Assembly (NCBI GenBank): GCA_003665825.1
Contig: QPFY01000002.1
Coordinates: forward strand, 868,001 to 932,000
Source of the DNA: Microbotryum silenes-acaulis
Taxonomy: Eukaryota; Basidiomycota; Microbotryomycetes; Microbotryales; Microbotryaceae
Reading direction: 5' to 3'
DNA: 64,000 nucleotides
Positions 1 through 11,184 of the stretch are shown here, piece after piece; position 1 is the first letter of the stretch; every line of letters starts with the position of its first letter. A program made the position numbers and the translations under genes. The notes under the pieces are model-generated. The model saw nothing but the letters and a program-made list of their open reading frames with translations, had not been told where the DNA came from and searched no databases.

Positions 1-621
1 TGTGTCGAAGCCGGTTCGGAGGCGAGACAGGCACGGTGAACTCGGAAGCCGATCGAGGCTTGGCTTGCAGATCGGCAAGAAGACTTTGCTCTTGCGGGGG
101 CGATGTGAGTCCGTTACAGAGGCGAAGCCGGGCGTTGTACGAGGTTTCAAGTGATGGCGGAACGACAAGAAGTTCGAGTCTCCAGGCAGTGATGACAATG
201 GTCAAGTACGACCTCCCAGCAAGCCAGGTTTGTTTCGGGTGCCCTGCCTCGGACGTTTGGCCCAGTTCGGACATAGAGCCCCCGCTTTTGACAGTGTCAG
301 TGCCTCAATGCGTCCGGCGCGCGTCTGTGGCAGCACTGGCGGTGGTGCGAATGCCCGCGCGATTCTCAGGCGGTGTGCTCGATTTGATCCGCCACAAATT
401 GTATCTCGCAAACGATCTGGTTGTTTGACATGTAAATTGTCTTCTCTTATGGCCCCTCAGCTAATCCATACGTACACAATCTCGCGCCAAAATATTGGGA
501 GAAGGGCCGCGCCTTCGCCCGCGCCGACAACTTCCCGTTTCGTCACTCGAACCCCGGCCAGCGCCCAGGCTTCTCGCCTTCCATCCCACTCCATTGAATT
601 CCGCTTAATAAATACTGCACA
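1..621. other. Left-edge stretch without a supported gene
   Basis: Short open frames occur on both strands, but none shows a recognisable domain, a good start context or exon-like continuity. The right part lies downstream of the reductase gene and should hold its 3' untranslated region. No tRNA, repeat or transposon end was seen. Confidence 0.5.
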
Positions 622-2255
622 TTACCACTGTTTCTCCATCTCCACCAATTGATCGATCGTCTCCTCCAACGTCTCTTGCCACGTCTTGAACCTATCCATG
701 CCCAACAACTCCTTGGCAGGGGTGCAGTCGAGTTTGGCCAAGGGTCCCGCTTTAAGGTCGGCTCGGTCTTCGTCTTTGGGCAACTTGGGGAGACGCGAGG
801 CTAGGTCGGGTCGAGCCTTCTCGAGGTGGAGAATGGCCTGAAGGCGTATGAGATTTTGAGATAAGCACAAATCATGTTAATATGTTGACCCCTCACCCCT
901 AACTCCGAGAGGTGAAGTTCTGCTCAAGCGCGCGGAATCCCATTCGATCCGAGCTCACTCACCTGTTCCCAAGTGAACCCCCCACCACAAAGCAAGAACC
1001 TCTGTTGATCAACCTTAGGCAAGTGCTCAAGTGCCAATACATGGGCTCGAGCGACGTCCTCAACATGGCAGAAGAGCGGCAAGCGGTTCGCGGGGACTTG
1101 GCCTTTGGTCGAGCCATTGATGAGGGCGTAGATCGCACCGCTTGAGGTGTTGACTTCGGATGGATCGGCGATGCGTTGGAGAGGGGGTCCGTCTATGTAT
1201 CACATAGCTGAGGTCAAATATGTGATAGGGGGTTACTGCAAAGCGGATGCTGGAAACGTACAGATCATCGGAGGATTGACTGCGGGCAGGGCAGGCCAGG
1301 GCAGGCAGACGTCAGCATTGAAGGACGCCAAAGACCGTCGCAATGATTTAACGCACGCGTTGCCAATTCAAGACCTTTCTCTTTAGCATAGTCCTTGCCC
1401 GCACGCTCAGCCAAAGTCTGCAAAGAGGGAAGCCGCCTGTGAGCACGAAATACCTCAAATGTCTCGATCCGACTTCGATTGACCTTGGATAAGGAATAGA
1501 TGAACGGCCCCGTCTGACCAGGCTTGAGACCTTCCTCCATCGTCGAAGGGTTCCAATCCTCCGCAGTGTAGGTATAATCCCTCCACGGTCCACCTTTGGT
1601 GAAATCGGTGACGGCGGCGAAGGAAGAAGTGACGACGATCTTGTTGACGCCGACGGCTTTGGCGGTTCGAAGGACTGAAAGGGTGCCTTCGATGGCGGGG
1701 TCAAGAAGATCTTTCTTGGGGTCGGTGATGTTGAAATGGTCTGAAGTGAAGACAGTCAGGTCATAAGGAGGCCGAATCGGATCGGAGAGATGATTCGTCA
1801 GTTTCTCCGGCGAGGGTGGGTGGGGTGGGGGGCCGCCGGGGTGCCAACACCGAAACAACCCGAGCAAATATCCAATTCACTCACAAGGACTAGCAACATG
1901 AGCAATTGCATCACAAGCTTGGATAGCTTCCTCAAGCCCCTCTCCCGTGACGAGATCCTCGACTTGGACGAGTTCGAGTGGGGAACCTGAAGGGTAACGG
2001 TCCTGGAGGTGCTGGCCCTTGGAGAGGTCACGTACGGTACCTCGGACGTTCCATCCGGCTTTGAGGAAGGCATCGATTACGTACGAAGCGAGGAATCCGG
2101 AGGCACCTGTGGGGATCGAGGAGGAGCACACGTGATCAGCGAGGGGTGAGTTCGCGAGACGGGCAGTCGCTAAGTGGGGCCCGCTGAGGTGGGCGGGGAT
2201 GCGGAGCTTTGAGGGTGGACGTACCGGTGACGAGGACGGTCTTTCCGTTGGACAT
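622..2255 (-). CDS. NAD(P)-dependent ketoreductase/epimerase of the dihydroflavonol-4-reductase (GRE2-like) family, extended SDR
   Basis: The gene reads leftward from an ATG at 2255 (MSNGKTVLVT) through several exons to a TAA at 622-624. The Rossmann nucleotide-binding loop GASGFLASYV is at the end of exon 1/start of exon 2, and the next exon ends in ACDAIAHVASP, typical of this family. The active-site YxxxK appears as YSLSKVN near 1500. The last exon ends with a helical segment rich in Leu, Lys and Glu. Family members reduce aldehydes or ketones with NADPH in the cytosol; the substrate cannot be told from sequence. At least four introns interrupt it (one near 2110-2230, another near 1740-1870, others near 1430-1450 and 870-1140). 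The internal exon edges are approximate. It diverges from the PUS7 gene across about 640 bp. Confidence 0.8.
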
Positions 2256-2893
2256 GTTGTGATGAGAGCGTCTCAGAAGTGTGAGAGAAGTGTAGGAGAG
2301 AAGATATTGAATCCGAGTGTGTAGTGGCCTGCAGCAGGGCGCGCGTTACAAAGGCTCGGGCGCTGGCCAGCAAGCGTGAGGCCGGCCGCCACAATGCCGC
2401 CACATGAGTGCATGATTCGCCGCCGCGACGCGCATTATGGACCCGAATCACTCGGCGGGAGCGGGCATGAAATACATTCTCTTGAGCAGATCATGTACGG
2501 CACGACGGAAAGATTAATACTATTGCAGGTAAGCAAAACAAGGATCTATCGAATCAAAGCCCTCTCAACCCTCCTGTCTCGTCAGCATTGTGCTGTTTTA
2601 TGTGTTGTGAAGGAGCCATCGGCAAATTCGGCACCTCCGAGTCGATCATCCTGGCCAGCCGGCATGGGCTCAGACAAAATGACTTGCAATCACAAGTCCA
2701 AGTTTAAATACTCGAGTTCAATTGAATTTGGAAGCGACGTGGACTAGCCTAAATTATCGATCTGTAGTGAATTTTGGGTAAAGCACGCCGACTCCGCCAG
2801 GCTCGGCCGCGAGCTTCTCCATGCCCCTTTTCGCAAGGCTCCACCTGCGGAGCTCTATTGGCCTCTTCACTCGTGCTCGTCGCGGACCCAACC
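2256..2893. promoter_or_regulatory. Divergent intergenic region between the reductase and PUS7 genes
   Basis: About 640 bp separate two start codons that point away from each other, so this must hold both promoters. AT content rises at 2460-2760. I see no motif I can name with confidence. Confidence 0.5.
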
Positions 2894-5779
2894 ATGTCAT
2901 CGCCTGAACCATCAGCCAAGCGCCTCAAAGTAGACGCACCTTCCATGTCGACCACCACAGTGACGACGGACTCTGTAACTGAGGCAGCCCCGGCGGCTCG
3001 ATCCACCTCGACACCCTTCTCGTTCGCGAACGAGAAAGGTCTCTTCAAACTGATCGAACCCTCCTTGGGGATTCGACCCGCTCTCGAACCTGAAGTCGGT
3101 ATCACCGAATACGTTGATCGGGATGTGCCTCCCTTTGCGGCGATCATCAAGCATAGGTACGTCAGGGAGCTACGGGCCGCGCACCCGTTCCTCGAGCTAA
3201 CGGCGTCCGCTCCGTTTTGAACAGGTTCACGGACTTTATGGTCTTTGAAGTCGGCTTGGATGGACAAGTGCTTCGAATGAAGGACATCCATGGTCCCAAG
3301 CAGGAGAAAGCGCCGAAACCTCCCAAGCCCGAGACACCCAAAGTCGAGCCGACGCCCGAGGACCCGCAGCAGGTAAGGCTTTGTCATGAGTTTGCATTCA
3401 GGTCATCAGTTCTAAATAAACTCCTTCCTGGACCCCTTTCTTCTTCTCATCTCTTCAGCTGTGGACCGATAAGGCCGAATCGATTATCACACCCCTTCTG
3501 GACGAGGCAAAACTCGCCGAGTTCAAAACTTTCGTCCTCGCCGGTCCATCAGCACCACCAGGAACGCCCAAACCTGTCTTCCAATCCCAGGTAAGCCACC
3601 ACAGCGATCCTTGATACTTTATCCTTTGGAGTGGATGCTCATCCGACCTGTTTCCTCCTCCGACAGATCATCGAGTCGAAAGAAGCTCGCACTGCCCTAC
3701 ACAAAGGCCTGAGGGAAGCCTTCGACTCGCGCTTCGGAAGTGAGATGAAGGAACTCGAAGGCGGCCAACAGGTTATCCAAGTCACGTGGATGAAAAAAGG
3801 AGGAGGTGGTCGAGGTGGAGGAGGCGGTGGTGATCGTCGTGATCGGAACGCCCGGAGTACGTTTGGATGTCTTGAACGCGAGAAGAATTGCAAGGAGAGG
3901 AGACCTGACGACCCTGAATCCCTACGTAGCTGCCGAAGGTGATCTCAAAGTCAAGCTCCCGCCTTACATCCACTTCACCCTCCAAAAAGCCAACAAGGAG
4001 ATGCACGATGCCCTTTCTGGCCTTTGTCGAACGCTCAACCTTCAATCAAGGGACATCGGCGCCGCTGGGACGAAGGATAAACGAGCCGTGACTGTGCAAA
4101 GATTGAGTATGAAACGAGGGCACCGAACGATTGAGGACGTGTGGAATGCTGCGAAAGGGAGAGGTGCAAGGGGTGGGAATCGTGGGAGAGGGAGAGGGAG
4201 GGGAGGGGGAGGGGGAGGTTTCGGAGGTAGTCACGCTTGGGGAAATATGGATCGGGGGGTGAGAATTGCGGATGTCGCGTATGGGGAGAAGATGTTCACA
4301 TTGGGGATGCTCAAGGGGAATCGATTCGTCATTACGCTTAGGTGAGTCGATACGGATGCTGTGCACAGAAGTTGAGCTCAAATCTGACTGGTTTCGGTAT
4401 TACTCAGGGACGTTGTTGCCGACTCACCAACGACGATCGAACGAGCCATGTCGACCTTGCGCGAACACGGCTTCGTCAACTACTATGGCATGCAACGGTT
4501 CGGCACTGCGCCTGTACCAACGCACGCGATTGGCTTGGCCCTCCTCCGAACGGACTGGGCCTTGGCTTCCCATCTCATCCTCCTTCATCGTCAAGGCGAA
4601 GGTGACGACGTTGCATTAGCCCGCTCTCTCTTCCACGAAGGCAAACTCGTCGACGCCTCCCGAGCGATGCCCCGTCGCGCCGTTGCCGAAAAAGCCATGG
4701 TCGATTTTTACGCCAAGAACGGCACGACGAGTCATTTGGGCGCGTTGAGTTCGATCCCGAAAAGTTTGAGGATGATGTACGCCCATGCGTGGCAGTCGTA
4801 TATCTGGAATAGGGTCGTTTCGGAAAGGGTCAAGATGTATGGATGTAAGGAGCCCGTGGCAGGGGATTTCGTGCTGGCTGAGGGGGCGAAGTTGAAGGAG
4901 GATGGGGAGGAGCCCGACGAGCCGGAGGTGGTTGTGGCTGAACCGCTGGATTCGGTTCTGGACGAGGGTAAGTGCTGCCTCTGCCATCTGATGGGTCTGT
5001 CGAAATTGACAGTATCCTTTTCGCTCACAACAGATGACGAACCCACCTCTGCGAACACAGGGCTGACCGCCGAACAAGCAGCGGCAACGGCTCGCGTCCC
5101 GAAAATTAAGATCCTGACTCAAGAAGACCTCGACGCCAAGACGTACACAATCTTTGACGTCGTCCTACCGATGCCAGGCTACGCCGTGACCTACCCTTCC
5201 GGATCCTTAGGCGAGACCTACCGCTCCATCATGCTCGAAGACGGGATCGACCCTAAAAACATGTTCCGTCGTCAACGCGAGTACTCCCTCGGTGGGACCT
5301 ATCGCAAGATCATGCATCTCCCTCGAGACGTTTCCCATAGGTTGATGACCTATTCATCGAGTACGCAAGATCTAGCACAAAGTGATGAGGATGTCTTGTT
5401 GGGGAAAGAGGCACCCGTTGTCACGGCTTATGATCCGAGTCAACCTATGCCGGAGGGGCACAGTTTGGCGCTGCAGTTGGAGATGACATTGGGGTCAAGT
5501 ACCTGTGGGTGGTATTAATCGGATCGTACACGGTGTTGTGAAGACGAGCTGACGCTGTACGCTCGATGTATGCTCCCACCAGACGCGACGATGGCGCTAA
5601 GGGAAGTATTGAAGACACGCACGGCGAGCGCGCACCAAAAGACGTTGACCGAGGCGATGGAGCAGCGCGAGCAGAAGGTCTCGGAGTCGACTGCTGCTAC
5701 TTCGGCACTTGCTGCACAAGCAGAAGAAGTTGTGCCAGAGGCAGTTGCAGCTGTAGAAAATGTGGCGATGTCTTCGTAG
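2894..5779 (+). CDS. PUS7: tRNA pseudouridine synthase, TruD/PUS7 family
   Basis: PUS7 enzymes isomerise uridine to pseudouridine in tRNA, U2 snRNA and mRNA. The TruD signature GTKDKRAVTVQR, holding the catalytic Asp, is encoded near 4067-4100, followed by NYYGMQRFG near 4478-4505, the aromatic motif of the TruD insertion region. The start at 2894 (MSSPEPSAKRLK) gives a short nuclear-type N-terminus. Introns are clear at 3157-3224, near 3370-3460, 3590-3665, 3860-3930, 4342-4408 and 4970-5033. The last intron is 5505-5582: splicing joins ...GSST to YATMALREVLK, the canonical end of the family, and moves the stop from 5518 to 5779. Odd features are a Gly/Arg-rich stretch near 3800-3850 and a second one, GRGRGRGGGGGGFGG, near 4180-4230, both inserted beside conserved blocks. 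Confidence 0.93.
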
Positions 5780-5932
5780 TTCGTCATGCAATTACTGAGC
5801 CCTTCGCCGTCTTTTTCTCCCGAGGAGAGCTTCCCCTGCGCGAACGATGGATAAATCTCAACCATGCGACAATGCGATTACAACGTTTTCAACGCTTTCC
5901 GGTTCTTCGTCCACTACGGCTGCCCTGTTACT

Positions 5933-6412
5933 TCAATTTCTCGATTCCTCCTGTTGCAACCCTGTCCGCGGTCCAGTCCTATCCAGTCCTTCCTTTCCTC
6001 TCGGCGCACTACTCTGCGCAATCACGACAGGTTCCTCCAACCACCTCCTCTTTCCCTTCGTTCCTGCACCCGTACTCGTCGCCCAATCCTTTCCCTTCTC
6101 ATCCTGCATCCCCACCTTGGTCCCCTGTCGGGCAGGACAAGGTAAATCGACCCCTGCCGAACCACTCATCGCCAACGAGACGGTGATGATGCTGACCAAG
6201 GTGGCGGTGAAGAAGGCGATGTTTTGGAGGCGGGTGCGGGATCTGGGGGAGAGGCGCAGGGTGCGGGAGAGGGAGTGGGTGGAGAATAGTCGCTGGGAAT
6301 GGGGAGGTGCGAGGGGGAGGTGTTGGGGTCGAGGTGCGAGGAGGTGGCTGGGTCTTGTGAAGAGGGTCGTCTTGGATGTCGAGGCCATGTTGGACGACTT
6401 GAGGAAGGGCAT
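5933..6412 (-). CDS. Small single-pass membrane protein with a probable mitochondrial presequence
   Basis: An uninterrupted 159-codon frame starts at 6412. The first 60 residues are rich in Arg, Ser, Thr, Leu and Pro with almost no acidic residues, including RLFSTHSLSRTLRLSPRSRT, as in matrix-targeting presequences. A hydrophobic segment follows (IAFFTATLVSIITVSLAM, about residues 67-84). The C-terminal half is hydrophilic. I do not recognise the family; an inner-membrane protein with one helix is the best inference. It converges with PUS7 (154 bp between stops) and is followed upstream by 690 bp without a gene. The long frame could be chance in GC-rich DNA, so confidence is moderate. Confidence 0.5.
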   Translation of the reverse strand: MPFLKSSNMASTSKTTLFTRPSHLLAPRPQHLPLAPPHSQRLFSTHSLSRTLRLSPRSRTRLQNIAFFTATLVSIITVSLAMSGSAGVDLPCPARQGTKVGMQDEKGKDWATSTGAGTKGKRRWLEEPVVIAQSSAPRGKEGLDRTGPRTGLQQEESRN

Positions 6413-7099
6413 GATGCTGTTAAGGTGTGGGGTCCTTCGACGGTGTACCCGGAACGAGGTAGGCGACCCACAAAGACGTCTAGTCTACGCGACGACGGGC
6501 AACGACCTGGGCGGGGTCACGTGGCAGATGACGCTCCGGGGGCGTTGTGACTTGGCTCCTGGCAGACGTCCCGAAGTGGCGAAGAACGCGCAGTGAGTTC
6601 TGAGTCGAGTCCAATCGCTGTGGTTCCGAGCGTGTGTGCTGTGTGTGGTGGGTGGCAACAACGCAACCCGCGCCGGCTTCGGCCAGGCTGAATTAGGCTC
6701 AATTCTTCTCAAGTGCCGGCTGATAGGCGCTGGGTCGAGACCGACGTGGCTTTCCTTGCTACTGCATCGTTTCTTACGATGTCCGGTTTGGATCTTGCGC
6801 AGCGAGCACTCTGTTTTCCAAGACCGACTCTATGTGCCAATCATATCGCCGAGATACCTCTGCTCGAGTGTACAGTCCATCCGACCCGGCGGCGGGAGCC
6901 TTACTAACAACATTCGTACAACCTTGACAATATGCATTGCATCAGACAAGCCGAAACCTGTCTTCCTTTTCTTACTTGCGGTAGAAATTCCTCCTGAACG
7001 TGAAATGAAGCTGCAGCACACCACTGCGAGAGCATACAGATCCATGGTCAGTCTTCACCTCCCTCGTTTCAACCTCCAACCAAATTCCACAAGCCCGAC
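6413..7099. other. Intergenic region between the small membrane-protein gene and Cactin
   Basis: Should contain the promoter of the small membrane protein and the 3' end of Cactin, both on the minus strand. No domain-bearing frame or repeat was seen. Confidence 0.45.
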
Positions 7100-9440
7100 T
7101 TACCGATCGAACGAACTCCTGAACCCCCTCTTACTCGAATGCTCCATCTTCTTATTCACAATCCTAAACGCCAGATCCTCATACGGTGGACCAGCGGAAA
7201 ACAAGATCGTCGCCATCTCGGGGTTGTCTTTGTCCTTGATGATGCGCCACTGCGGTGTCTTGGTCTTGTCGACCAGGTCAGAGTAGATAATGTGGAACTT
7301 GTATCCGATGACGACTTTGGGTGGCGGGTTGTCCGAGCTGGGCGTTTCCAAGAGAAGGAGAGTATCAATACACCCATCCTCCTACGACTTCACACAAACC
7401 CACGCGGTCAGAACTCACTCGTAGTGGGCCTGATTGTACCGATTCCACTCGTACCCAGCCATAACCTTGTTGAAGTACCTCGGTTTGCGCGGCCGGTACT
7501 TGTCTTCCCACGAATACGCCTGTTTGTTCATCTCAATCTCACCCGTGAACAACTCCTCCTCATCGCCAAAGCCCTGCCCAATCGCAGCTTGGTAGATCGC
7601 CGCCTCTTGCGCCGATTGTTGGACCCCACCGACTTCATTCGGTGCACGCGTTTTGGTGACGAAACGCGTTTGGACGACCTTGAGTCGTGCGGCTTGTAAA
7701 GCGGCTCGTTCTTCCGCGGCATCGACGACGGCACAGGAACGTAGTTCGCTTGGTACGGTATCGAATTGAATGGGTTCGAGGTCTTCGCTCCATGGTTCCG
7801 GACCCGCGGGTCGGGAAAGATGCATCGCCTGATCATTTTCGTCCTCCATGTCCTGATCTTCATCCTCGTCATCAGGGTTGAGGCCTGACGCAAGAGCCTT
7901 CTTGACCTCCTCGGCTTGACGCGCCGCTTCGTCACGTTGCTTCTTGCGCAGTTGTTCGAGTCGATTCGCCAGGACGACTTCGTGCATGTCGCGCAACTTG
8001 GCCTTGGCCTTCCATACGACCAATTCCTTCAACAGACCTTCCCAATATTCAACGTCGACGGGTTCGCCACTCGAGAGCTTGGACTGGACCTGGTTCTGCA
8101 GCGTCACGAGTTGGTCCAGCGACTTGCCCGAGAGGAGGCGCGTGATCTCGCCCTTGACCGAAGCGTTGGCCTGAGTCTGCCTCGCGTAGGCGGTCGCACC
8201 GATTGCTCGCTCTTCGTTGAGTGCTTCGAGTGAGGATGACGAGACAATGAGCAGCGAGCGCCAAAACTCGAGGTTTTGTTCGCTCTTTTCGAGCGAGAGG
8301 TACATCTTGATGTCCTCGTGCAATTCTTCGGCGTCTTCGAGGATCAGGTTCTGTCGGGGTGCAGGAAGGTCAAAAATCAGCGCTAAGAATCGTACTCGGA
8401 TAAACTGCGAAACCTACATCAAAGATGGTATAGGGCTCTTCGAGGTCGACGTCCAAGCCTTCACCCTCGTCCTCCTCCTGCTCCTCAAAGCCTTCGTCGC
8501 CCTCCTGCAGAGGCGGTTGACTCCACTTGAGGTTCAGCGCCAGGAAATCGATGGGCTTAGCACGACGTTCGCGTACGCGAATTTCGGCTCGTTTTTTGGC
8601 TTGCTCGAGGTGAAAGTCATCCTCGCGGTCGATCCAGGCCGACATTTGCGCGGACTCGGCCATGCGCGCGGCTCGCATCTGTTCCTCTTCACGTAGGAGC
8701 ATCTCTTGTTCGCGTTCGGCTCGACGTTGGTTCAAGCGTTCGATCTCGAGCTAGTGTGTGTGCCAGCGTCAGTTCCCAGCCCTAGAACGAGGAACAAGGC
8801 AAAGCTCAGAGCAGGCTCACCTTGGACTCTATGGCCCTCTCGCGATCCCTCTTCATCGCCTCCTCGGGGGTCATACCCATCTTCTTCTCCTTCTCCTTCT
8901 TCTTGCCCCAGACGAACTTGTCGCCCAAGTTTGCGTCGTGGAACGGGTTGTCGCTCGCCGAGTAGAAGGATGTCTCGGCGACGAGTTGGCGGGCGTCCTG
9001 TTCCAGGGCGGCCTTTCGGGCCTTGCGTTCGGCTTTCCTCGCCGCGCGTTCGGCCGAGCTTTCGCGTGGGGTGGAGGAGCTGTGACACGACAGGAAAGCT
9101 GTTAGTTGGGTCGAATACCTAGTAGTCGTACGATGCCTATAACCGACCTCTTCTGGTGATGCCTCCCTCGATCGCGGTCATCGTCTCTATCCCGATCCCC
9201 TCGACCGTCCCTGTCCCGGTCTCGATGCGACGACGACCTATGCCTATCGTCATCCTCATCATGTTTGCTTCGTTTGCTCGACGAAGAGTGTCGATGCGAG
9301 TCACGCTCCCGGTCCCGGTCACGGTCGTGTGAAGAGGGGGAAGCGGATCGTCGTCGAATGGACGAGGTCGAGTGGTGCTTGTGCGAACGGTCCCTTTCCT
9401 CTCGGTCCCTGTGACGATCCCTCGAGTCGGATTCGGCCAT
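7100..9440 (-). CDS. Cactin, spliceosome-associated protein
   Basis: Cactin is a nuclear protein of activated spliceosomes, needed for splicing fidelity. The frame starts at 9440 (MAESDSRDRHRDRE) and opens with about 100 residues of Arg/Asp/Ser/His repeats, an RS-like domain. The middle exons (8323-7415 and upstream) carry the charged coiled-coil Cactin_mid region with LRKKQRDEAARQAEEVKKAL. The C-terminal domain is diagnostic: DKYRPRKPRYFNKVMAGYEW, then NPPPKVVIGYKFHIIY, and ILFSAGPPYEDLAFRIVNK just before the stop at 7100. Introns lie near 7350-7420, 8350-8415, 8750-8820 and 9080-9145. It is divergent from UreD with 203 bp between start codons. Confidence 0.93.
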
Positions 9441-9615
9441 GGTTGGGAATGTGGTGTGTGCGTGTGCGGTGTGCAGGAGTGTGAAAGCGACGACCCTCGA
9501 GCGCGCCTCGGTTCTGACTCGCTGCCTCCGCTCTCCTAGTAGGCTCTCGTCCTCTCTCCTGTGCTTCCTCCGCGGTCCGTTTCCCGAGGCTTTCTCTCCT
9601 CCCCACTACCCCTCA

Positions 9616-9626
9616 CCCCCCCCCCC
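9616..9626. repeat. C11 homopolymer in the Cactin/UreD divergent promoter
   Basis: Eleven consecutive C lie 18 bp upstream of the UreD start codon. Runs of this kind are prone to length change and sequencing error. Confidence 0.8.
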
Positions 9627-9643
9627 TTCCCATCGTTACCCGC

Positions 9644-10926
9644 ATGACTAAACTCACCACCGCCATACCCCCCGGATCCGGTACCTTAATCCTCACCCGC
9701 TCCTCGCGCCACGCCCGCTTCTCGACCGTCTCCTTCTGCTACCCACTCAAGCTCATCGTCCCGAAACGACACTTTGTCGATGGGCTGCAATGCGTTTACA
9801 TCATTGGTTATGGTGGCGGTATGGTCGCCGGGGATAGGATCGATCTGAAGGTCGAGGTCAGGGATGGGGCGACGTTGGTCATGTTGACCCAGGGTGAGTG
9901 GGGTCGGGGTTTTGTGGCGTGGGCGAACGACGACGAGGAGATAAGCTCCGACTCGAGGGCACGTGACCTGGTCTGTGATCCGGTCTGTGGTCTCCGATTG
10001 GATGGTCATGTATCTTCTCCTGTCATAACTCCTTGCTTTCCGCCGACATCAGTACAATCGAAGCCCAGATTGCACTGCACCAACTCACGGAGCGTGCGCT
10101 AAAGATTCGCCCTTCCCCACCCCCACCCCTATTTGCCCCTCTTCCGAAACCCCCTGCCGCTCTCGCAGGCTCCACCAAGATATTCCGCCTCCGCAAGGGC
10201 CACTACCTCACCTCCTCTTCCCCTTCTACCACCCCTCTCACCCCTACTCTCCAAACCCTGACGACGCACATCTCCCCCTCCTCCACGTTGATCCTCCTGC
10301 CCTCCCCCATAACATGTTTCGCCTCGTCCTCGTATTCCCAAACCCAGTCCTTCCATCTATCAGCCGATGGAACGAGTTCCTTGATCCTCCTGGACTGGTA
10401 CACCTCCGGACGGTCTTCGATGGTGTCCACTTCGGTCGATGCGGATCGTTCGGGGGTTCAAGAAGAGGAAACTGAGGAATGGGCCTTCGATCGCTACGAA
10501 TCGAGGAACCTAATCCACTTGGGTTCTCGCTTGGTCGTCAAAGACGTTCTCCTCCTCGAGGATGAAACCGAAACCATACCACTTTCACCACATCCAACCA
10601 CAGCTCATCGAAGAACTCATCCAACGACTTACAAAGCTCGTCTAGCGCCTTACTCCGTCTATGCGACCTTGTTCCTATTCGGACCTCGGACCTCCTCCCT
10701 CCGAAACCACATCTCCACCATCTTCTCCAATCTAACGCAATACCATCAAGCGCATCCTTACTCCCTCATTTGGTCGTATACGGAATTGGAGAAGGGTCAG
10801 GGTGGGGTGGTGAGGCTTGCGGGAGTGGCGACGGAGGAGACGAAGGATTGGATTAGGGAGGTGTTGAGAGGGGGTGGGGTGGAGGACTTGGTGGGGGCGG
10901 ATTTATGGGGGAATGTGTTTACTTGA
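9644..10926 (+). CDS. Urease accessory protein UreD/UreH
   Basis: UreD is the scaffold to which UreF and UreG bind while nickel is loaded into urease in the cytosol. Exon 1 (9644-9893) encodes the conserved core GYGGGMVAGDRIDLKVEVRD and LVMLTQ. Exon 2 (10169-10926) begins with GSTKIFRLRKGHYL, so splicing restores the family signature LTQGSTKIFR across the junction. The intron (9894-10168, GTGAGT...GCAG, 275 nt) is long for this window. Exon 2 contains the expected RIDLIDWYTSGR-like block (LILLDWYTSGR) and ends in ...ADLWGNVFT. No other urease gene is in the window, which is normal for fungi. It converges with the Ran-binding gene. Confidence 0.93.
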
Positions 10927-11184
10927 AGGGGTTTGGAGAAGCCATGTTGCTTTTATTTTGATGAGATAATGCATTTGCAACCTTTCACACTCTCGTTGCA
11001 TTGTTCATGCAACGAGACTTCCCTCCTTGAGGAGGACCATCTTTGATTACCATCATTGTCAGAAGCGTCTGACGACGCCCTTCCAGACAGGCCCATAAAA
11101 GACACGTACGAAGCAAAGAGAAAGCATGAGTAACAGCAAAAAGAAAAGAAGTTCCCCCTTCGTACGCTTCCCCTCTTCATCTAG

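Noticed and set aside
36..652. Overlapping plus-strand frames at the left edge
   Set aside because: No domain, poor start contexts and composition like random GC-rich sequence.
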